This document shows, piece after piece, positions 1-13,342 of a stretch of DNA of 64,000 nucleotides. Numbering within the stretch: position 1 is the first letter of the stretch; every line of letters begins with the position of its first letter. The position numbers and the translations under genes are program-made. A model generated the notes under the pieces. The model saw only the letters and a list, made by a program, of their open reading frames with translations. It was not told where the DNA came from and searched no databases. The stretch is from contig WBMW01004821.1 of the NCBI GenBank assembly GCA_013396635.1, positions 83,544-147,543 of the forward strand, read 5' to 3'. This stretch comes from Penelope pileata. Its lineage: Eukaryota > Chordata > Aves > Galliformes > Cracidae.

Positions 1-889
1 CACTTTCTATTTAAAACAATTATGTTAGGATTTGCAAAACTATTTATCTAATTGAAATTCCTTGTGTATAATCATATGCCTTTTCCGAATGTCAATCTGA
101 GAACACATATTTCTATTCAAAGAAACTTGGAGACCAGAGAAGAACAGGGATGTGTGGGCTAGAACCAGAATTGTTGCCTCTATTCTCCTCAAGCAGTTGA
201 CATAATAGCTCTGAATAGAGAGAAAAATGAACCCAATATTGTAGGAACCAGGGACTATAGCAGTTTTTATTTAAGCAATAAACACATAATATTGTGACAA
301 TGGGGATAATAGAAGATACTCTGAGGCACTATCAGAGTGTGCCTACAGTGTCCAAAATCCATGAGAGAATACAGATGCAAGCAGTATCTAAGAACCTGAA
401 TATTTCAGTCTATGCATGTAGGAAGATTTACATTTGTGGATGGACTAAGTGGAATATTTGAGACCTGCAGCCAAACTGCTCTCATCTGTATTTGAAGGAA
501 CATTGGGCTGAGAATACTAATGGCTTAAGACATAGCTTAAGGCAATACTGATACCAAAAACATCTGACAAATGTTTCATCCTTTCCTGAAAATTAATTTA
601 CAGGTGACACAGATTGAAACAAGTCCAAAAGAATGGATTAGTCCATTAATGATACAGTCACTGTCCTACTGGTCCTAGTACTTAAACTGCACCGATGCAT
701 ATGCCATAATGAAATGGTAGAAGATGATAAACCCTTGCGATACAAAAGCGATTACAACTCAACAGCCTTTTGAGATTTCAGGAAGCCATAATCATGACTA
801 GATACACTACTGCACGTGATGAACTGTGTCAGCAGCAGCTCAGTGGGTTGCAGTGAATGGAGCTACATCTGCTTGATGGACAGCACTAG
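1..889. other. Intronic sequence, nothing recognised
   Basis: AT-rich non-coding DNA taken to be part of the long intron upstream of the EYS exons. Short open frames here have no recognisable domains. No repeat family, RNA gene or splice-flanked exon was recognised up to the start of the first CR1 copy. Confidence 0.5.
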
Positions 890-1876
890 CAGTGTTTTTG
901 ATATCTCAATTCTAGTGTTGATTCTGTTCCACATTTTTGTCAATTATCTGGATGCAGAAGTGGAAAGCATCCTTAGAAATTTTGCTAATTATACTGAACT
1001 GGGAGGTGCTGTTGACTCTCTGGAGGGATGAGAGGCCTTGCAGAGAGATCTAGATACATTGGAGCACTGAGAATCGTCAATGGCATGAAGTCCAAGAACA
1101 GAAAATGCTGGGTTCTGCAGTTGGGATGGAGTAATGCTGGACTCAGGCACAGACTGGGAAACAAGTGGCTAGAGAGCAGCTCAGCAGAAAGGGACCTAGG
1201 GATGCTGATTGACAGCAGGCTCTGCATGAGCCAGCTGTGTTCCTTGGTAGCCAGAAGGGCAAACCACATTTTGGGATGCGTTAAACACAGCATAGCCAGC
1301 AGAGGAAGAGGATATAGCCAGCCTTGCTGTATTCAACATTGTTGTGGCTTTACCTTGAATATGTAGTTCTGGGCTACACAATATAAAAAAGGATATTGAG
1401 TGACTTCAAAGCATCCAGAGGACAGTAACAAAGCTAAAAGAGTGGAGGGCATTTCCTATGAGGAGAGGCTGAAGATACTTGGTTTGTTTTGCTTGCAGAA
1501 AAGAAGGCTAAGATGTGACCTCATTGCTCTCTACAACTTCCTGAGGTAGGGAAATGGAGAAGGAGGTGCTGGTCCCTTCTCACTAGTGAGCAATGATAGA
1601 ATGTGAGCGAACAGCACAAAGTTATGCCAGGGGAATTTCAGTCTGGATATTATGGACATTTTCTTACTGTGCGTGTGATCATACACTTTAACAGGCTTCC
1701 TAGCAAGGTGATTGATGCCCCATGCCTGTCGGAGTTCAAAAGACGTTTGGATAACACCCCCTTTAACGTGCTCTAACTTTTGGTTAGCCCTGAAGTGGTC
1801 AGGCATTTGGATTTGGTGATCTATTTAGATCTCTTTCAACTGACCTAGTCCAGTCACTCTAGTCTATATTCTATAC
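890..1876 (+). mobile_element. CR1 LINE fragment, RT C-terminal half to 3' end
   Basis: The translated text follows the CR1 ORF2 reverse transcriptase and its C-terminal region. It shows an LFxxFVNxLDAE stretch, then a decayed version of the (F)ADD catalytic box (about 995, reading FANYT), then the CR1 blocks around 1150-1280 (ERDLGMLIDSRL, then ANHILGC). It ends near 1876 with a degraded ATTCTAT-type 3' tail after the usual block around 'cagttggactagatgatc'. The 5' end is truncated, as in most CR1 copies. Several stops and frameshifts show it is dead. The 3' end resembles the subfamily whose tail is built of ATTCT pentamers rather than ATTCTATG octamers. Confidence 0.85.
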
Positions 1877-4030
1877 AGTGTTATGGAGAAAAAAGGCATG
1901 AGTAAAACAATCTAAACATGGTGCAATGGGTAAAGAGAACATTTTTGGAAATTAATTCCTTTTAATTCATTATTTCAACATCTGCTAGATGCATCATGAA
2001 TGGAATGTCATCAATAATACGTATTTATGAAGTAGCCAATTCTGTGAAATACATTTTTAAGGGAAAGGTATGTGCTGCTTCTCTTACAGCTGCAAAACAT
2101 GCTGCTTAAATAATCTTTATTAAAGGAAGAATATATGAAACCGTAAAAAGCAGCAGAATCAGCATTTTCATGTCTTTCCAATTAGCAGAACAGAGTACAC
2201 ATTTTCATTTCTGAACAGCCCTGTACAGCTATGCACAGCTATGCAACCTCATCAGTATAGAGGAGGAATGGTAAAAAAAAGAAAAAAAAAAAAAAAAAGC
2301 TGAAGCTGGAAAAAAAACTGAGCTGAAGGAGAGTGAGACTTCACGGAACATAAATCCAGAAGTGGTATCATCTAAGAAAAAATGAGGTATCAGAGAAAAA
2401 TTTCTTAAGTTTATCAATTAATATGTAATAAAAAAATAGCTGAAGACAACAGAGAGGATAAAATAATGAAAATGAAGAGAGAAGGAAGTAGCTGAAAAAA
2501 ATAAGGTCACAGTTTGCAAAAATACAGAAATGAATGCAAGATATACAAATTATGCAGGGGACCCAGTAGGGCTGATGAATAAGGAGTAGCTCAAATGTAA
2601 CATCCTTTGTTAACCATAAACCACTGCAAATAGTAAGAAGAAAAGAACTCTACTCCAGCACAATGCTGGATCCGAAATGGAAAATATGCCAAAGGTTCCA
2701 TTAAGTCCACAAAATATATCACTATTCATTTTTATGGTAGCGATTGGATACTAGGTTGATGGATGAATAAACAGGCAGATAATACAACAAATAGAAACTG
2801 CTACTGGTTTGACTGTCATTATTTGTATTTAGCAATCACAGTTATATTGGTGAAGACAAAGCAATATATTGAGTTAACATTGATGAAAACATAGAGATGT
2901 AATATTTCTTTTTTGTTCTGTCTGTGCTGCCATTTCACTACAGACTTATAAATTACACTCACTGACACAAAAAACACAAGGTGATATGAAAAGCTGAATA
3001 TAGAAAGCGTACAGAAAACTGACAAATTGTGACAAAACAAATGTTAAAAATAATAGTAATCCTAGGAAGAAGACAAATGCTGTAGGAAACAATAAAAGTG
3101 TCATGGTCAAGAAAGGTACTGCCACTTCGACTGTTTTAAATTCTTAAAGTTAATCAAGTATTTTTTAAAAGGAAAAATCAAATATGTGATTTAAGAGCAA
3201 AAGTAAAAGTCAAATATTGCTATCTCACACTGGTATGATACTAATGACTTAAGAAAACCACAAAGGGGAAGAAAAAAAAATTAAGACAAAATGTCATGAA
3301 ATTGAAAAAAAATAGACGATATATACATACATACATTTTTTTTCAATTCAGCAGCTCACATTAATCCTACCTGTAATTCTAGTTATCATAGTACTAAGGA
3401 TTGCTCAAGCAAAACTTCTCTAATGACTTTATGATTGAAATAACACATCACAGCTGAAGCTCCAAAGTCACTCAATAAGATGCTGCATGAGTCAAGAGGA
3501 CAGCTCAGGTGCCATACAAAAAAAAGCCTGTTTATTTACTGGATAAATTTACAGTGAAATTCTGTATGTGTTAGTGACTTATGTCATATGCATCTCATTG
3601 ATGAACTGTAGCATTGCATGCAGAACATACCAACAGAAAGTGATTGATTAACCAAAAGCAGATTTAATGAAAAGCGAAATTTTTAATAGCAATAACAATA
3701 GGCACAATCATAAAAATCATAGTACTTGTCCACTTACCTCTTCACAAAAATGAGTGTTTGATGAACGATGAACCATTTTATATCCACAGTAATTTTACTT
3801 CAGCTCCTTATAGGAAAATAGATAATTTCCACATTGCAAAACATTAAAGATACCTGGTGACCAAACCTATAGCAATCAAAGAACATATTCACCTACAGAT
3901 GTTTAAAAGAACTGTGGTTACAAATCTACATCAAACAATTATTCAAAAAGGAGATTACATTTCGAAATGTAAGTCTACAAAGACTGATTCTTGAGGAGGT
4001 GGGCTGTGCAAATATGTGTGAGAGATGATC
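1877..4030. other. Intronic sequence with A-rich runs
   Basis: AT-rich non-coding DNA. A purine-rich block with runs of A lies at about 2270-2320, and short ATAC repeats at about 3325-3340. Open frames here are short and of biased composition. No gene or named repeat was recognised. Confidence 0.45.
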
Positions 4031-4260
4031 AGCAATGACTTAACATCGACCCATTAATACCTTGAGTACAGAGGTAAAGCTGTGGTAATGAAATTTGCTA
4101 AAGACTCCAGTTAGGATGCTCCGTCAATAAAGAAGGAGAATTAGAAAAGTTTTACAGGAAGATTTGAGTGACCTTCAAGACTAGAGTAATAAAAACAATT
4201 GGAAGTATACTTTTAAAAATTAAAACTAAAAAAAAAAAACAAAAAAAAAACTATTGAAAT
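4031..4260 (+). mobile_element. Possible very old CR1 fragment (RT region)
   Basis: The stretch around 4090-4200 reads like a badly decayed CR1 RT segment. It has 'aatttgctaaagactcc' where CR1 has the FADDT coding bases, followed 75-100 bases later by 'gatttgagtgaccttcaaga', matching the CR1 'LDDLEDW' region. It ends in an A-rich run at 4229-4250. It lies just upstream of the CR1 cluster. The match is by eye only, and chance similarity is possible. Confidence 0.35.
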
Positions 4261-4677
4261 ATCTGCTCTTCAGCAGACGAGGAGAGCAAGATGATGTAAT
4301 TGGTAGGTAGGTAATTGGCAGATGCCAAAGAAACCCATGCAGCTTAAGCAGTACAATACCATAATGAAAAAAGAACTACAATCCTACGACATTCTACTCA
4401 AGGTATTTTCAACTGATATACAGAGGTATTCACACCTTTACGAGGTACAGTAATGAAATGAGAAACTCAAATGGAACATATTCTGTTAAGTTATGCTTGT
4501 CCTCATGCAAAGGAAATGAACTTGTGTAAGTAAAGCACAAAGGAGAGAAGAGGAGGCTATAGGAATTTTATTTTTGTATTTTTGGAAGACTTCTGTAATT
4601 TTTCTACCGTGAACATCCTTTAAAACTGAACACTTAACTTGTGAAAAATACAACCCGACAAATTTTAAAATTAATCA

Positions 4678-6395
4678 GTGAATCACAGAGTGATGGAGGT
4701 TGAAAGGAACCTCTTACAGTCATCTAGTCTATATGGTTCCTGCTCAAGCAGAGACACCTATAACCTGTCGCTCAGGACCACATCCAGATAGCTTTTGGAT
4801 ATCTCCAACATAATCAAGAAAAGATTAGCAACAACGGCCTTACAATGACATCTGCCAGCTCCCAGCACTCGCAGGTGTATCCCATCAAACCTGTGGACTT
4901 GTGTATGTCCAGTTTGTTTAAGCATTCTCTGACCTGTTTCTCTTACACTCTGCCTTCCTACATACTTTCCCCCTGGCCTTCAGTGCCTGGGATTGCTTGT
5001 AAAGATTGAGATGAAGAGGTCATTCAGTACCTAAGTCTTTTTCTTGTCCTGTGTCACCAAGTACCCTGCCTCATTCATTACTGGGCCTGTATTTTCCCTA
5101 GTTTTTGTTTTGTTATCAGCATACTTACAGAAGCCTTTATTGCCTCTGACATCCCTGGCCAGACTCAATTCCGGTTGAACTTTGGCTTTCCTAATGTTGT
5201 CCCTGTATGCTTGGGCAATGTCTCCATATTTCTTGAGGGTCTATGCTTAAGTTCGGCCAAGAGCAAATTGCTCATCCATGCAGGCCTCCTGGCATTTCTG
5301 CCTGACTTCCTGGTCTTTGGGACCAGAGCTTCACTCTGTAGATTGAAGTAGAGGATGTTTTAATATTAACCCGCTTTCCTGGGCAGCTCTTCCCTCCAGG
5401 GCCATATCCCATTGGACTCTTCCAAGATCATTGAAGAGGCCAAATTTGTACTTCTGAAGTTCATTGCTGTGGTCTTTCTTTTTTCTCTCTCCCTCCTCTT
5501 AGGATCCTGAACTCCACCATTTCATGGTTATTTGAGCCAAGGCAGCCTTTTACCTCCACATCTCCGAGAAGTCCATCCTTGTTTGTGAGTAGAGGTCCAG
5601 CGGAGTACCTCTTGTCAATGACTCCTCTGTCACTTGGAGAATTAAGTTGTTGTTGATATCTTCAAGAATCTCTCGGGTTGCTAATGTCCTGCTGTGTTGC
5701 TCATCCAACAGATATCAGACTGGTCAAATTCTCCTGTGAAGACAAAGTCCTGTATGCGCGAGGCTTCTCCTAACTGTCTCGAGAAGACCTCAACCACTTA
5801 TTCCTCCTGGTCAAGCAGCCCATAGCAGACACTGACTACAGTGTCACCCATGCTGGTCTGCTCTTTAATCCTTATCCAAAAGCTCTTAGTTGACTTCACT
5901 TCAACTTCCGAGGTGGAGCTCCATGCCTTCCACCTGTTCTCTCATGTAGGAAGAATCTCCCTCTTCTTGTCTTCTCAGTATTTCCTAAAGAGTCTGTATC
6001 CCTCTGTTGAAACACTCCAGTTATGGGAGCCATCCCACCAACTTCTGTCAGGACAGCAAAATCATAGCCCTGCAGCCACACACACATCTCAAATTCCTCA
6101 TGTCATTCTCATGCAGTGCACATTAGTGCTCAGGCACTTAAGAGAGGCACCCTTGCATAAAAATGCCAGAGGTGATCCCACTTAAACCCTGTTTTGTTGA
6201 TTTTGTGGTCCTTTTCATTCATGTCTCTCCAGACCCTATGCTTGTCAACCCTGTCCATTATTCTCTCACAGAGTATCTGGTAACTCTGTTTCTCCCTTAT
6301 TGCTTCTAGTTTAAAACTCTCCTTGCCAGGTCAGTCATCCGAATCACAATGATGCCTTTGCTCTGCTTAGTCAGGTGGATCCTCTCTCTCCAAAA
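4678..6395 (-). mobile_element. CR1 LINE, minus strand, internally deleted
   Basis: Read on the minus strand, the element starts 5' with sequence upstream of and covering the ORF2 endonuclease (about 6395-5600). It continues into the endonuclease-RT linker and the RT N-terminus (about 5550-4850; a recognisable 'DGIHLRVL' coding block near 4870), then jumps to a CR1 3' end (4805-4678). The RT catalytic core and C-terminal half, about 1.5 kb in a full element, are missing. So this is either one copy with a large internal deletion or two independent minus-strand copies abutting near 4810-4840. The open frame at 5841-6185 on the plus strand is only an antisense shadow. Stops in all frames make the element non-functional. 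Confidence 0.8.
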
Positions 6396-6399
6396 ACAG

Positions 6400-7103
6400 A
6401 GAGAACACAGCCCTGCCAAAAAGGACTTGGGGGTACTGGTGGATAGCAAGCTGGACATGAACCAGCTATGTGCCCTCGCAGCCCACAGAGCCAACTGAAT
6501 CCTGGGCTGCATCAAAAGAAGCATGGCCAGCAGGTCGAGGGAGGTGATCCTACCTCTCTACTCTGTGCTGATGAGACCTCACCTGGAGTACTGCATCGGG
6601 ATCTGGAGTCCTCAGCACAGGAGAGACACGGACCTGTTGGAGCACATCCAGAGGAGGCCCACAAAAATGATCCAGGGGATGCAACACCTCCCCTGTGAAG
6701 ACAGGCTGAGAGAGCTGGGGCTGTTCAGCCTGGGGAAGAGAAGGCTCTGAGGTGACCTGATAGCTGCCTTTCAGTATCTAAAGGGGAGCTATAAGAAAGA
6801 GGGGGACAGACTCTTTAGCAGGGTCTGTGGGGATAGGACAAAGGGGAATGGCTTTAAACTGAAAGAGAGGAAATTTAGGTTAGATGTAAGAAAAAAGTTT
6901 TTTACAGTAAGGGTGGTGAAGCACTGGAACAGGTTGCCCAGAGAGGTGGTGGAAGCCCCGTCCCTGCAGACATTCAAGGTCACGCTGGACCAAGCTCTGA
7001 GCAACCTGATCTAACTGTAGCTGTCCCTGTACATTGCAGGGGAGTTGGACTAGATGACTTTTAAAAGTTCCTTCCAACTCTGAGGATTCTATGATTCTAT
7101 AAA
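6400..7103 (+). mobile_element. CR1 LINE 3' fragment, plus strand
   Basis: This 5'-truncated copy covers the last third of ORF2 (KDLGVLVDSKLDMNQLCALAAHRAN, then the PLYSVLMRPHLEYC block) and the 3' UTR. It finishes with ATTCTATGATTCTAT. In the ORF2 frame it carries two TGA stops where related CR1s have Arg (CGA-type codons): 6496-6498 ('N*ILGC') and 6748-6750 ('RRL*GD'). The same two stops occur in the copy at 45262-46098. Overall sequence is close to that copy. It abuts the minus-strand CR1 to its left. Confidence 0.9.
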
Positions 7104-7136
7104 GCTTGTTCATTTTTACTAAAGTAGTTATATGAC

Positions 7137-7852
7137 AGAGTGGCTGGACGACTGTGCTGAGGAAAAGGACCTGGGGGTGTTTGTTGATGCTCAGCTGAAT
7201 GTGAGCCAGCAGTGTGCTCAAGTGGCCAAGAAGGCCAACGGCATCCAGGCCTTCATCAGAAATAGTGTAGCCAGCAGGACCAAGGAGGTGATCATTCCCG
7301 TGTACTCAGCTCTGGTGAGACCTCATCTTGAGTACTGTGTTAAGTTTCAGGCCCCTCACTACAAGAAAGATATGGAGGCCCTGGAGCATGCCCAGAGGAG
7401 AGCAGCAAATCTGGTGAAGGTGTGGAGCACAAGTCTTATGAGGAGTGGCTGAGGGAGCTGGGATTGCTTAGTCTGAAGAAGAGGAGACTCAGGGGAGACT
7501 TTATTGGTGAACTACCTGAAAGGAGGTTGTGATGAGGAGGGGGTCAGCCTCTTCTCCCAGGTTACTAGCGACAGGACTAGAGGGAATGGCCTCAAGTTGT
7601 GCCAGGGAAGGTTCAGGCTGGATAACAGGAAAAACTCCTCCGAAGAGTGGTCAGGCACTGGAACAGTCTGTCCAGTGAGATGGTAGTGTCACCGTCCCTG
7701 CAGATTTTCAAGGAACATGTAGATGTGTCACTTAGGGATGTGGTTTAGTGGTTTCATGGGCAATCTTGCTGGTAGGTGAACTGTTGGACTAGATGATCTT
7801 GGAAGTCTTCTCCAACCTTAATGATTCTATGATGCTATGGTTCTATGACATA
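7137..7852 (+). mobile_element. CR1 LINE 3' fragment, plus strand
   Basis: Begins inside ORF2 (WLDDCAEEKDLGVFVDAQLN) and runs through LVRPHLEYCVKF to a 3' UTR ending in ATTCTATGATGCTATGGTTCTATG. Only about 33 bp separate it from the previous CR1 copy. It is most like the copy at 37960-38955 (shared 'KFxAPHYxK' and 'ALExxQRR' text), so it belongs to a different subfamily from its left neighbour. The reading frame is interrupted around 7430-7510. Confidence 0.9.
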
Positions 7853-10800
7853 GTGCTTTTAATAGACCGTGGGACTCCACAGTCCAAAGAAATTCTTTTA
7901 ATTCATATATCTCCATAAAGCAGTTGTAAGCAATATTTATCGACAGAAGGTTGTTAGTTGCCTGCCTTTATATCAACTAAACAACTGTAAGAGAACCAAT
8001 AATTTTGGTTTGATATAGTCTATTTTATTCAGTTTAGGATTTCCAAAGGAAATTTTTTTTCCACCAACTAGGATTATGTTTTGGGCATAAAATATTCCTG
8101 TTAATATCATGTAATATTATCAATTCAGTTCACCTAATAACATTTTCCTATGAATTCTAAATGGACACTAATTGGAAAATACAAAATGACAGTTAAACTG
8201 ATTTGAAGAGAAAGGAATGCTGGAAAAGAAGAGTAAGTTACATAGCTCAACAATATTGCAATGGCCTCCAGATCTGAAGAGGAACCAAGGAGTATCTAAG
8301 AGCTAGTTAATGTTGTGGGATAAACTAAGGATTATTTAAGACTTTATTAATCTTTATTTAAAAAGTACAAAATAAATAAAGATCCTTCATAATAATATAA
8401 GAGAAAGAAATTAAGAAATTAAGAATAATAGAAGGCTAACTTGATGATATAGTTGTTATGGTAACCATAAAATGTAAAAGCTGCAATATCACTGCTGATT
8501 TGTACTCAGTAGTAAAATAAGCTAATATTTCCTAGCAGCAAAGTGTCTGCATCATATCTATGAGTTGTAATGAGGTTAGTTGCCTTTTTAAGAGCCTTCA
8601 CACCCAAACCACCTATTGTCTGCTATATGCCACAGAAAATAACATACCAGCAGTACAGATGATAACGAGGTAAATATTTTCTTTGTATGAATGTGTTATT
8701 TCCCTTGGCTTCATCCCCACAAATTAATCTTGTGCTGGCTTTTTTCACATAGTAGGTCAGATTTACAAAACCAGCTTGAAATCATATCATCAACATCCAG
8801 AGAGATGTAGCAGTTACATTTACTTAACTATAATTGCAGCATATGTATTACTATTTTTTTCCCCAGATTTTAAAAAATATATCTTAAAAATAGAACCAGT
8901 CCACAAACAGTTTGTTACACAAAAATTAGGTAGTTTGATCTACATTTAACCCCCACAACTCCTGTAAATTTGACTAATGCTAAATAAAACAAGACTGTTT
9001 TTTGGTTCTTTTTCATTCGTTTGTTTGTTTTCCTTCAAAGCTCTGCAGTGTCAGGCTTCCAGTCTATCCTAAATATCAAACTGTCTTCTGTGTTTCCTTA
9101 AACAGATAGACTTCACAGGAATGTCTTCACAGAGTCACTACTAACCCAGTATGTGAAGATTCAGTTTTGTGGCTTTTTCATGAGAAATGAGTCCCATTTT
9201 TGTAGCCATAGAAGTACTGATTTGTAGATAATTACTACCATAAATTCTTTAAAAATATTATGTATTTTTCACTGCAGTCAGTCAGAATGCTGTCTTTTGT
9301 CCATATGGCTTGAAAGATTTTCCTCAAAAGTTCTGGAAATATCAATACAAATTATGTGACTCAGCAAATTACTCTTAGCCTTCAGCTTTCCATAAGCTTT
9401 CCTTTAGCTTTGTGGTGATGCTGCCACCAATCCACTAAAGATTTATCTTGAGAGTGTCCATTTAATGTTTCATCTAACTCCTTTTCAGCCATTTATTGTT
9501 TATTATCTCACCAGTGAAAATAGATTTGAACAATCTGCTATCTGACACATCGATACCTGTGCTAGTGCATTTGTGCCTAAAGAAGCATATAGTTGTGCTG
9601 CTGATCTCAATATTCAAAACTATATTCTGACACTTTATATCAGTAAAACCATTTATACAGGCTCATGTGGAAAGCATTGAGATGCTTATTCTGATGACTG
9701 CAAGTTTCTAACTTTTACACCTTACATACAAATGCTTTTGAAAAATGAGCAGAATCTGCTTTAATTCAAAATCATTTTATTTTTTCTTTAATCCAAATAC
9801 AAGTTTTTAATATCCCAAAAGTGAACTGGATTTCAGTCCGTCATCCATGAATATTTTATATTGCCAGCCTAGCTAAATTCTCTCACAGATTTTTCAGTGC
9901 CTCATTGTCAATGCACAGATCTATCCAACATTCCAGCATCTTCTAGCTTTTCAACATTGCAAAACTGGGTTGGGACCTTAATTTCATTTATGCTGATGCG
10001 CACGCTTATCTGCTTGGTCCTGTGATCAAAGGAGTTAATGATATATGACATGCATTCTAATATGTGCATAATTATTGACAAAGAAGAGTAATTATAGTAC
10101 AGCAAATATAATACAGCAATTACATAAATTGTGATTTAGCACAAAATCTGTCATGTATAGGCTAACAAATACAGACTTCTTTATGCCATCTAAGTCCAAC
10201 CTGTGTGTTTTACTATAGTACAGACTATTGTGCTGTTACTGCTTTTTAACACTGACATACTTAAGCAGTCCTCCTTAGTCAAGGACCTGTGCCCTTAGCC
10301 ACTATAAATTGAAAGAAATATACTCAAAAACTTCTCTGAATGATGACTTATTTTTCTGAAGCCACCACAGAATCTGAAGGTTCTATGGTAGTATACAACA
10401 TTTCCCTTAAATTTTCCCTGCTGCAAAAAAATCATATCGGCTTGTTCAGAACTGAACTGATATGCTTGAAAGAGTTTTTTACATCATCATCATCAGCTGA
10501 TATTCTTTCCATGATTTTTCTACCACTGAGATAATTGATGTGGAAGTTACCACGTGTGAGAGGTAATCTCTCTGTGGAGAGGAACTTTACTTTTTCTTGT
10601 GAAAGCATTTCTTTCTTTACACAAAGTCAATCAAAAGTACAGTCTTTCTGTCTCACTAATACTTCATATATTTCTGTATTTTGATAGGAATACCATAAGT
10701 TTCTGTTGAATTGCTTTATTGCATCCATTTGGTAGTCTTAAATATACCAAAAAGAAGGTACTGCTGCTTTCTGCTTTGTGATGGGCAGACGAAATTTCAT

Positions 10801-12540
10801 TTAACATTTTGTCAGAAATGATAGATGAATGATTTAATAATCTTGACTTACTTACTTTTCACTGGTGATTCAGGACTTCTCTTACACCAGTTGACAGAAT
10901 TTGATCATCTCCGTTGAAATGTGTGATAGCACCATCATAGGGGTTATACAGTTTAAAGTTATCGTAGAGGTGTTTGACATGGCACTGTTTGAATTTTTTT
11001 GACACTTTCGCTTTCCCTCATTAGCATTTTAAAACTTTCATTTATGCAGTTTTCTTCTTGCCTGTTTTTACATTCTACACAAGGTTTGTGCCACATGTGT
11101 ATTTAACAGTGCTTTACTTTTTATGAAAAAAAAAAAGAAGAAAAAACCCAATTCTCACATTTATCTTTGACAAAGCAAAGGACCTATTCTGAGGCAAGGC
11201 ATACTGCCTGCGATACTTGCATTCTGACTGACAAAAGTCAAGGAAAGGTAATATTGAACACTTCCTACACTTCTCAGTATCATCTACTCCATCTCTCTTC
11301 TCCAGTACAGGATCAGGTATTCCTGCATCTTTTTGTTTAGGAAGATAAATCTTACTTTGTTAGACTTCAATAAGGTTTTTACAATAATTCCTAGTCAGTG
11401 TCTGTCTTTTACTTAGTGCTTCCTTTCATGAGGGTATTTTGCACCAGGAGGTGCTAGTCTGCTATGACCCATAAGAAAGTTACTCAGACCTTGTAAAGCA
11501 GCATGTTAAATGGTACTTCGGAGTTCTGTTTATTGGGGATAACACTTTAAAGAGAGTAGTATAGATATGTCCTTTTAGATACTAGGAACCCCAAGTAATG
11601 CAGCATGGAATGGGACTCCAAGCAGCATATGCTACACGATGCTGATCCTGTCCATGGAAAGGGCTACTTGGTAAAAAAAAAAAGATGCTTGTTTTTTTGA
11701 ACTATTAGAGGATTTTCTTACATGAAAATAACTGTTCATCATTTATTATTTTGCCAAAAATAAAATACGTTCAGATGAGAACTTGCTGCTTCACTTTAAG
11801 GTAAAGACAAGGACACACAGCTGGTGTAATCTGTGATACCAAGTGAAAACTTCCTTTGTTAGAATTCACCAGCTAAGTTTATCCTGAGGCCAAGGATGCT
11901 CACAGCACAACACAGATCTGAAAGCCACACTGTATGTTCAGCATTGTGCAGCACAGCACAATGGCTACTCAGGGCAACTGTAAGGTGGATTACTAACTCC
12001 TTGGTGTACCATGGTCTTAGGTCAGGATCAGTAGAGAAGGTTCTATACTCTTCACAGGCACAGAGTGTTCCCTTCAACTTACAAGCAATTCTGTTTGTAC
12101 TTGATAATTGATATCATATTACCTCTGAGTATTCTTTTTCCTTAAGCTGAACTCAAAGTTCATTCAAATTATCTTTGTAAGTCCTACTCATTAAACTTTT
12201 GATTATTTTTGCTCATTAATCAGGGTTTCTCGAAGGACTCATTCTCTTTTTTTTTTTTTTTTAAAGATGAGCACGTAATCCATCTGAAATACAGCCAGTG
12301 TTGAGTTAAATCAAAAAACTATGTCATAAATGTTTCCCTTGTTTATATTTTTGGACACCTGCCTTTTTCAGTTATGCAACATTTTCAAATTGTGCAGCTT
12401 TGTGATCAATGGTTCCACCATAACTTGTTGTCTTCAGAAACGTTTAAATGGACAATTTTTTCATAAGTAAATTATCTTGTAGCCGTGTCTTCTGAGACAG
12501 TCCTAGTTACGTTAGTTCAAAAAAGCCATACTAAAAGCAA
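7853..12540. other. Intronic sequence, nothing recognised
   Basis: About 4.7 kb of AT-rich non-coding DNA. I looked for cysteine-rich EGF-type exons flanked by splice sites and saw none. Small homopolymer runs occur (for example around 11125 and 12250). Open frames of 64-76 codons have no family resemblance. Confidence 0.45.
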
Positions 12541-12544
12541 GAAA

Positions 12545-13342
12545 AACGGGCCCGCATGAACCTCATGAAGTTCAACAAGACCAAGTACAAGGTACTGCAT
12601 GTGAGTTGGAGCAATCCCAAACATCAGTACAGACTGGGAAATGAACGAATGGAGGACGGCCCTGTGGAGAAAGAGCTGAGGATAATGATGAATGAAAAGC
12701 TCGACATGAGATGACAATGTGCACTTGCAGCCAGGAAAACCAACCATATCCTAAGCTGCATTGAAAGAAGTATAGCTAAAAGACTGAAGGAGGTGATTCT
12801 CCCCTTTTACTCCATTCTCATGAGACCCATTTAGAGTACTGTGTTCAGCTCTGGGGTCCACAGCGTAAGACGCAGACATAGACTTGTTAGACCAGATCCA
12901 GAGGAGGACAACCAAGATAATCAGAGGACTGGAGCACATCTCCTATGAAAACAAGATGAAAAAGTTGGAGTTATTGAGCTTCAAGAAAAGAAGGAAGCCT
13001 TATAGTAGTCTTCCAGTACCTAACAGAATCCTACAGGAAAGACTGAGAGGAGCTTTTTATCAGGGAACTTAGTGATAGGACAAGGGGTAATGGCTTTAAA
13101 CTAGAACAGAGTAGATTTTGATCAGCTATCAAGAAGAGATACTTTATTATGAGGGTGACAAGGTGTTGGAATAAGTTACCTGGAGAAGCTGTCGATGCTC
13201 CATCTCTGAAACTGTTCAAGGCCAGGTTGGATGGGGCTTTAGGCAAGCTGGTCTGATAGGAAGCATCCCTGACCATGGCAGGGGGGCTGGAGCTAGATGA
13301 TTTTCAAGGTCCCTTGCAACTCAAACCATTCTATGAGTCTAT
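12545..13342 (+). mobile_element. CR1 LINE 3' fragment, plus strand
   Basis: Starts in the block equivalent to 'RMNLMKFNKTKYKVLHV'. It continues through the ORF2 C-terminus (AGKTNHILSCIERSIAK, then 'EYCVQLWGPQ', 'LDQIQRRTTKIIRGLEHISYE'). The 3' UTR ends with ATTCTATGAGTCTAT. Frameshifts and stops are scattered, indicating an old inactive copy. Confidence 0.88.

Noticed and set aside
5841..6185. 114-codon plus-strand frame
   Set aside because: Antisense to the endonuclease region of a minus-strand CR1.
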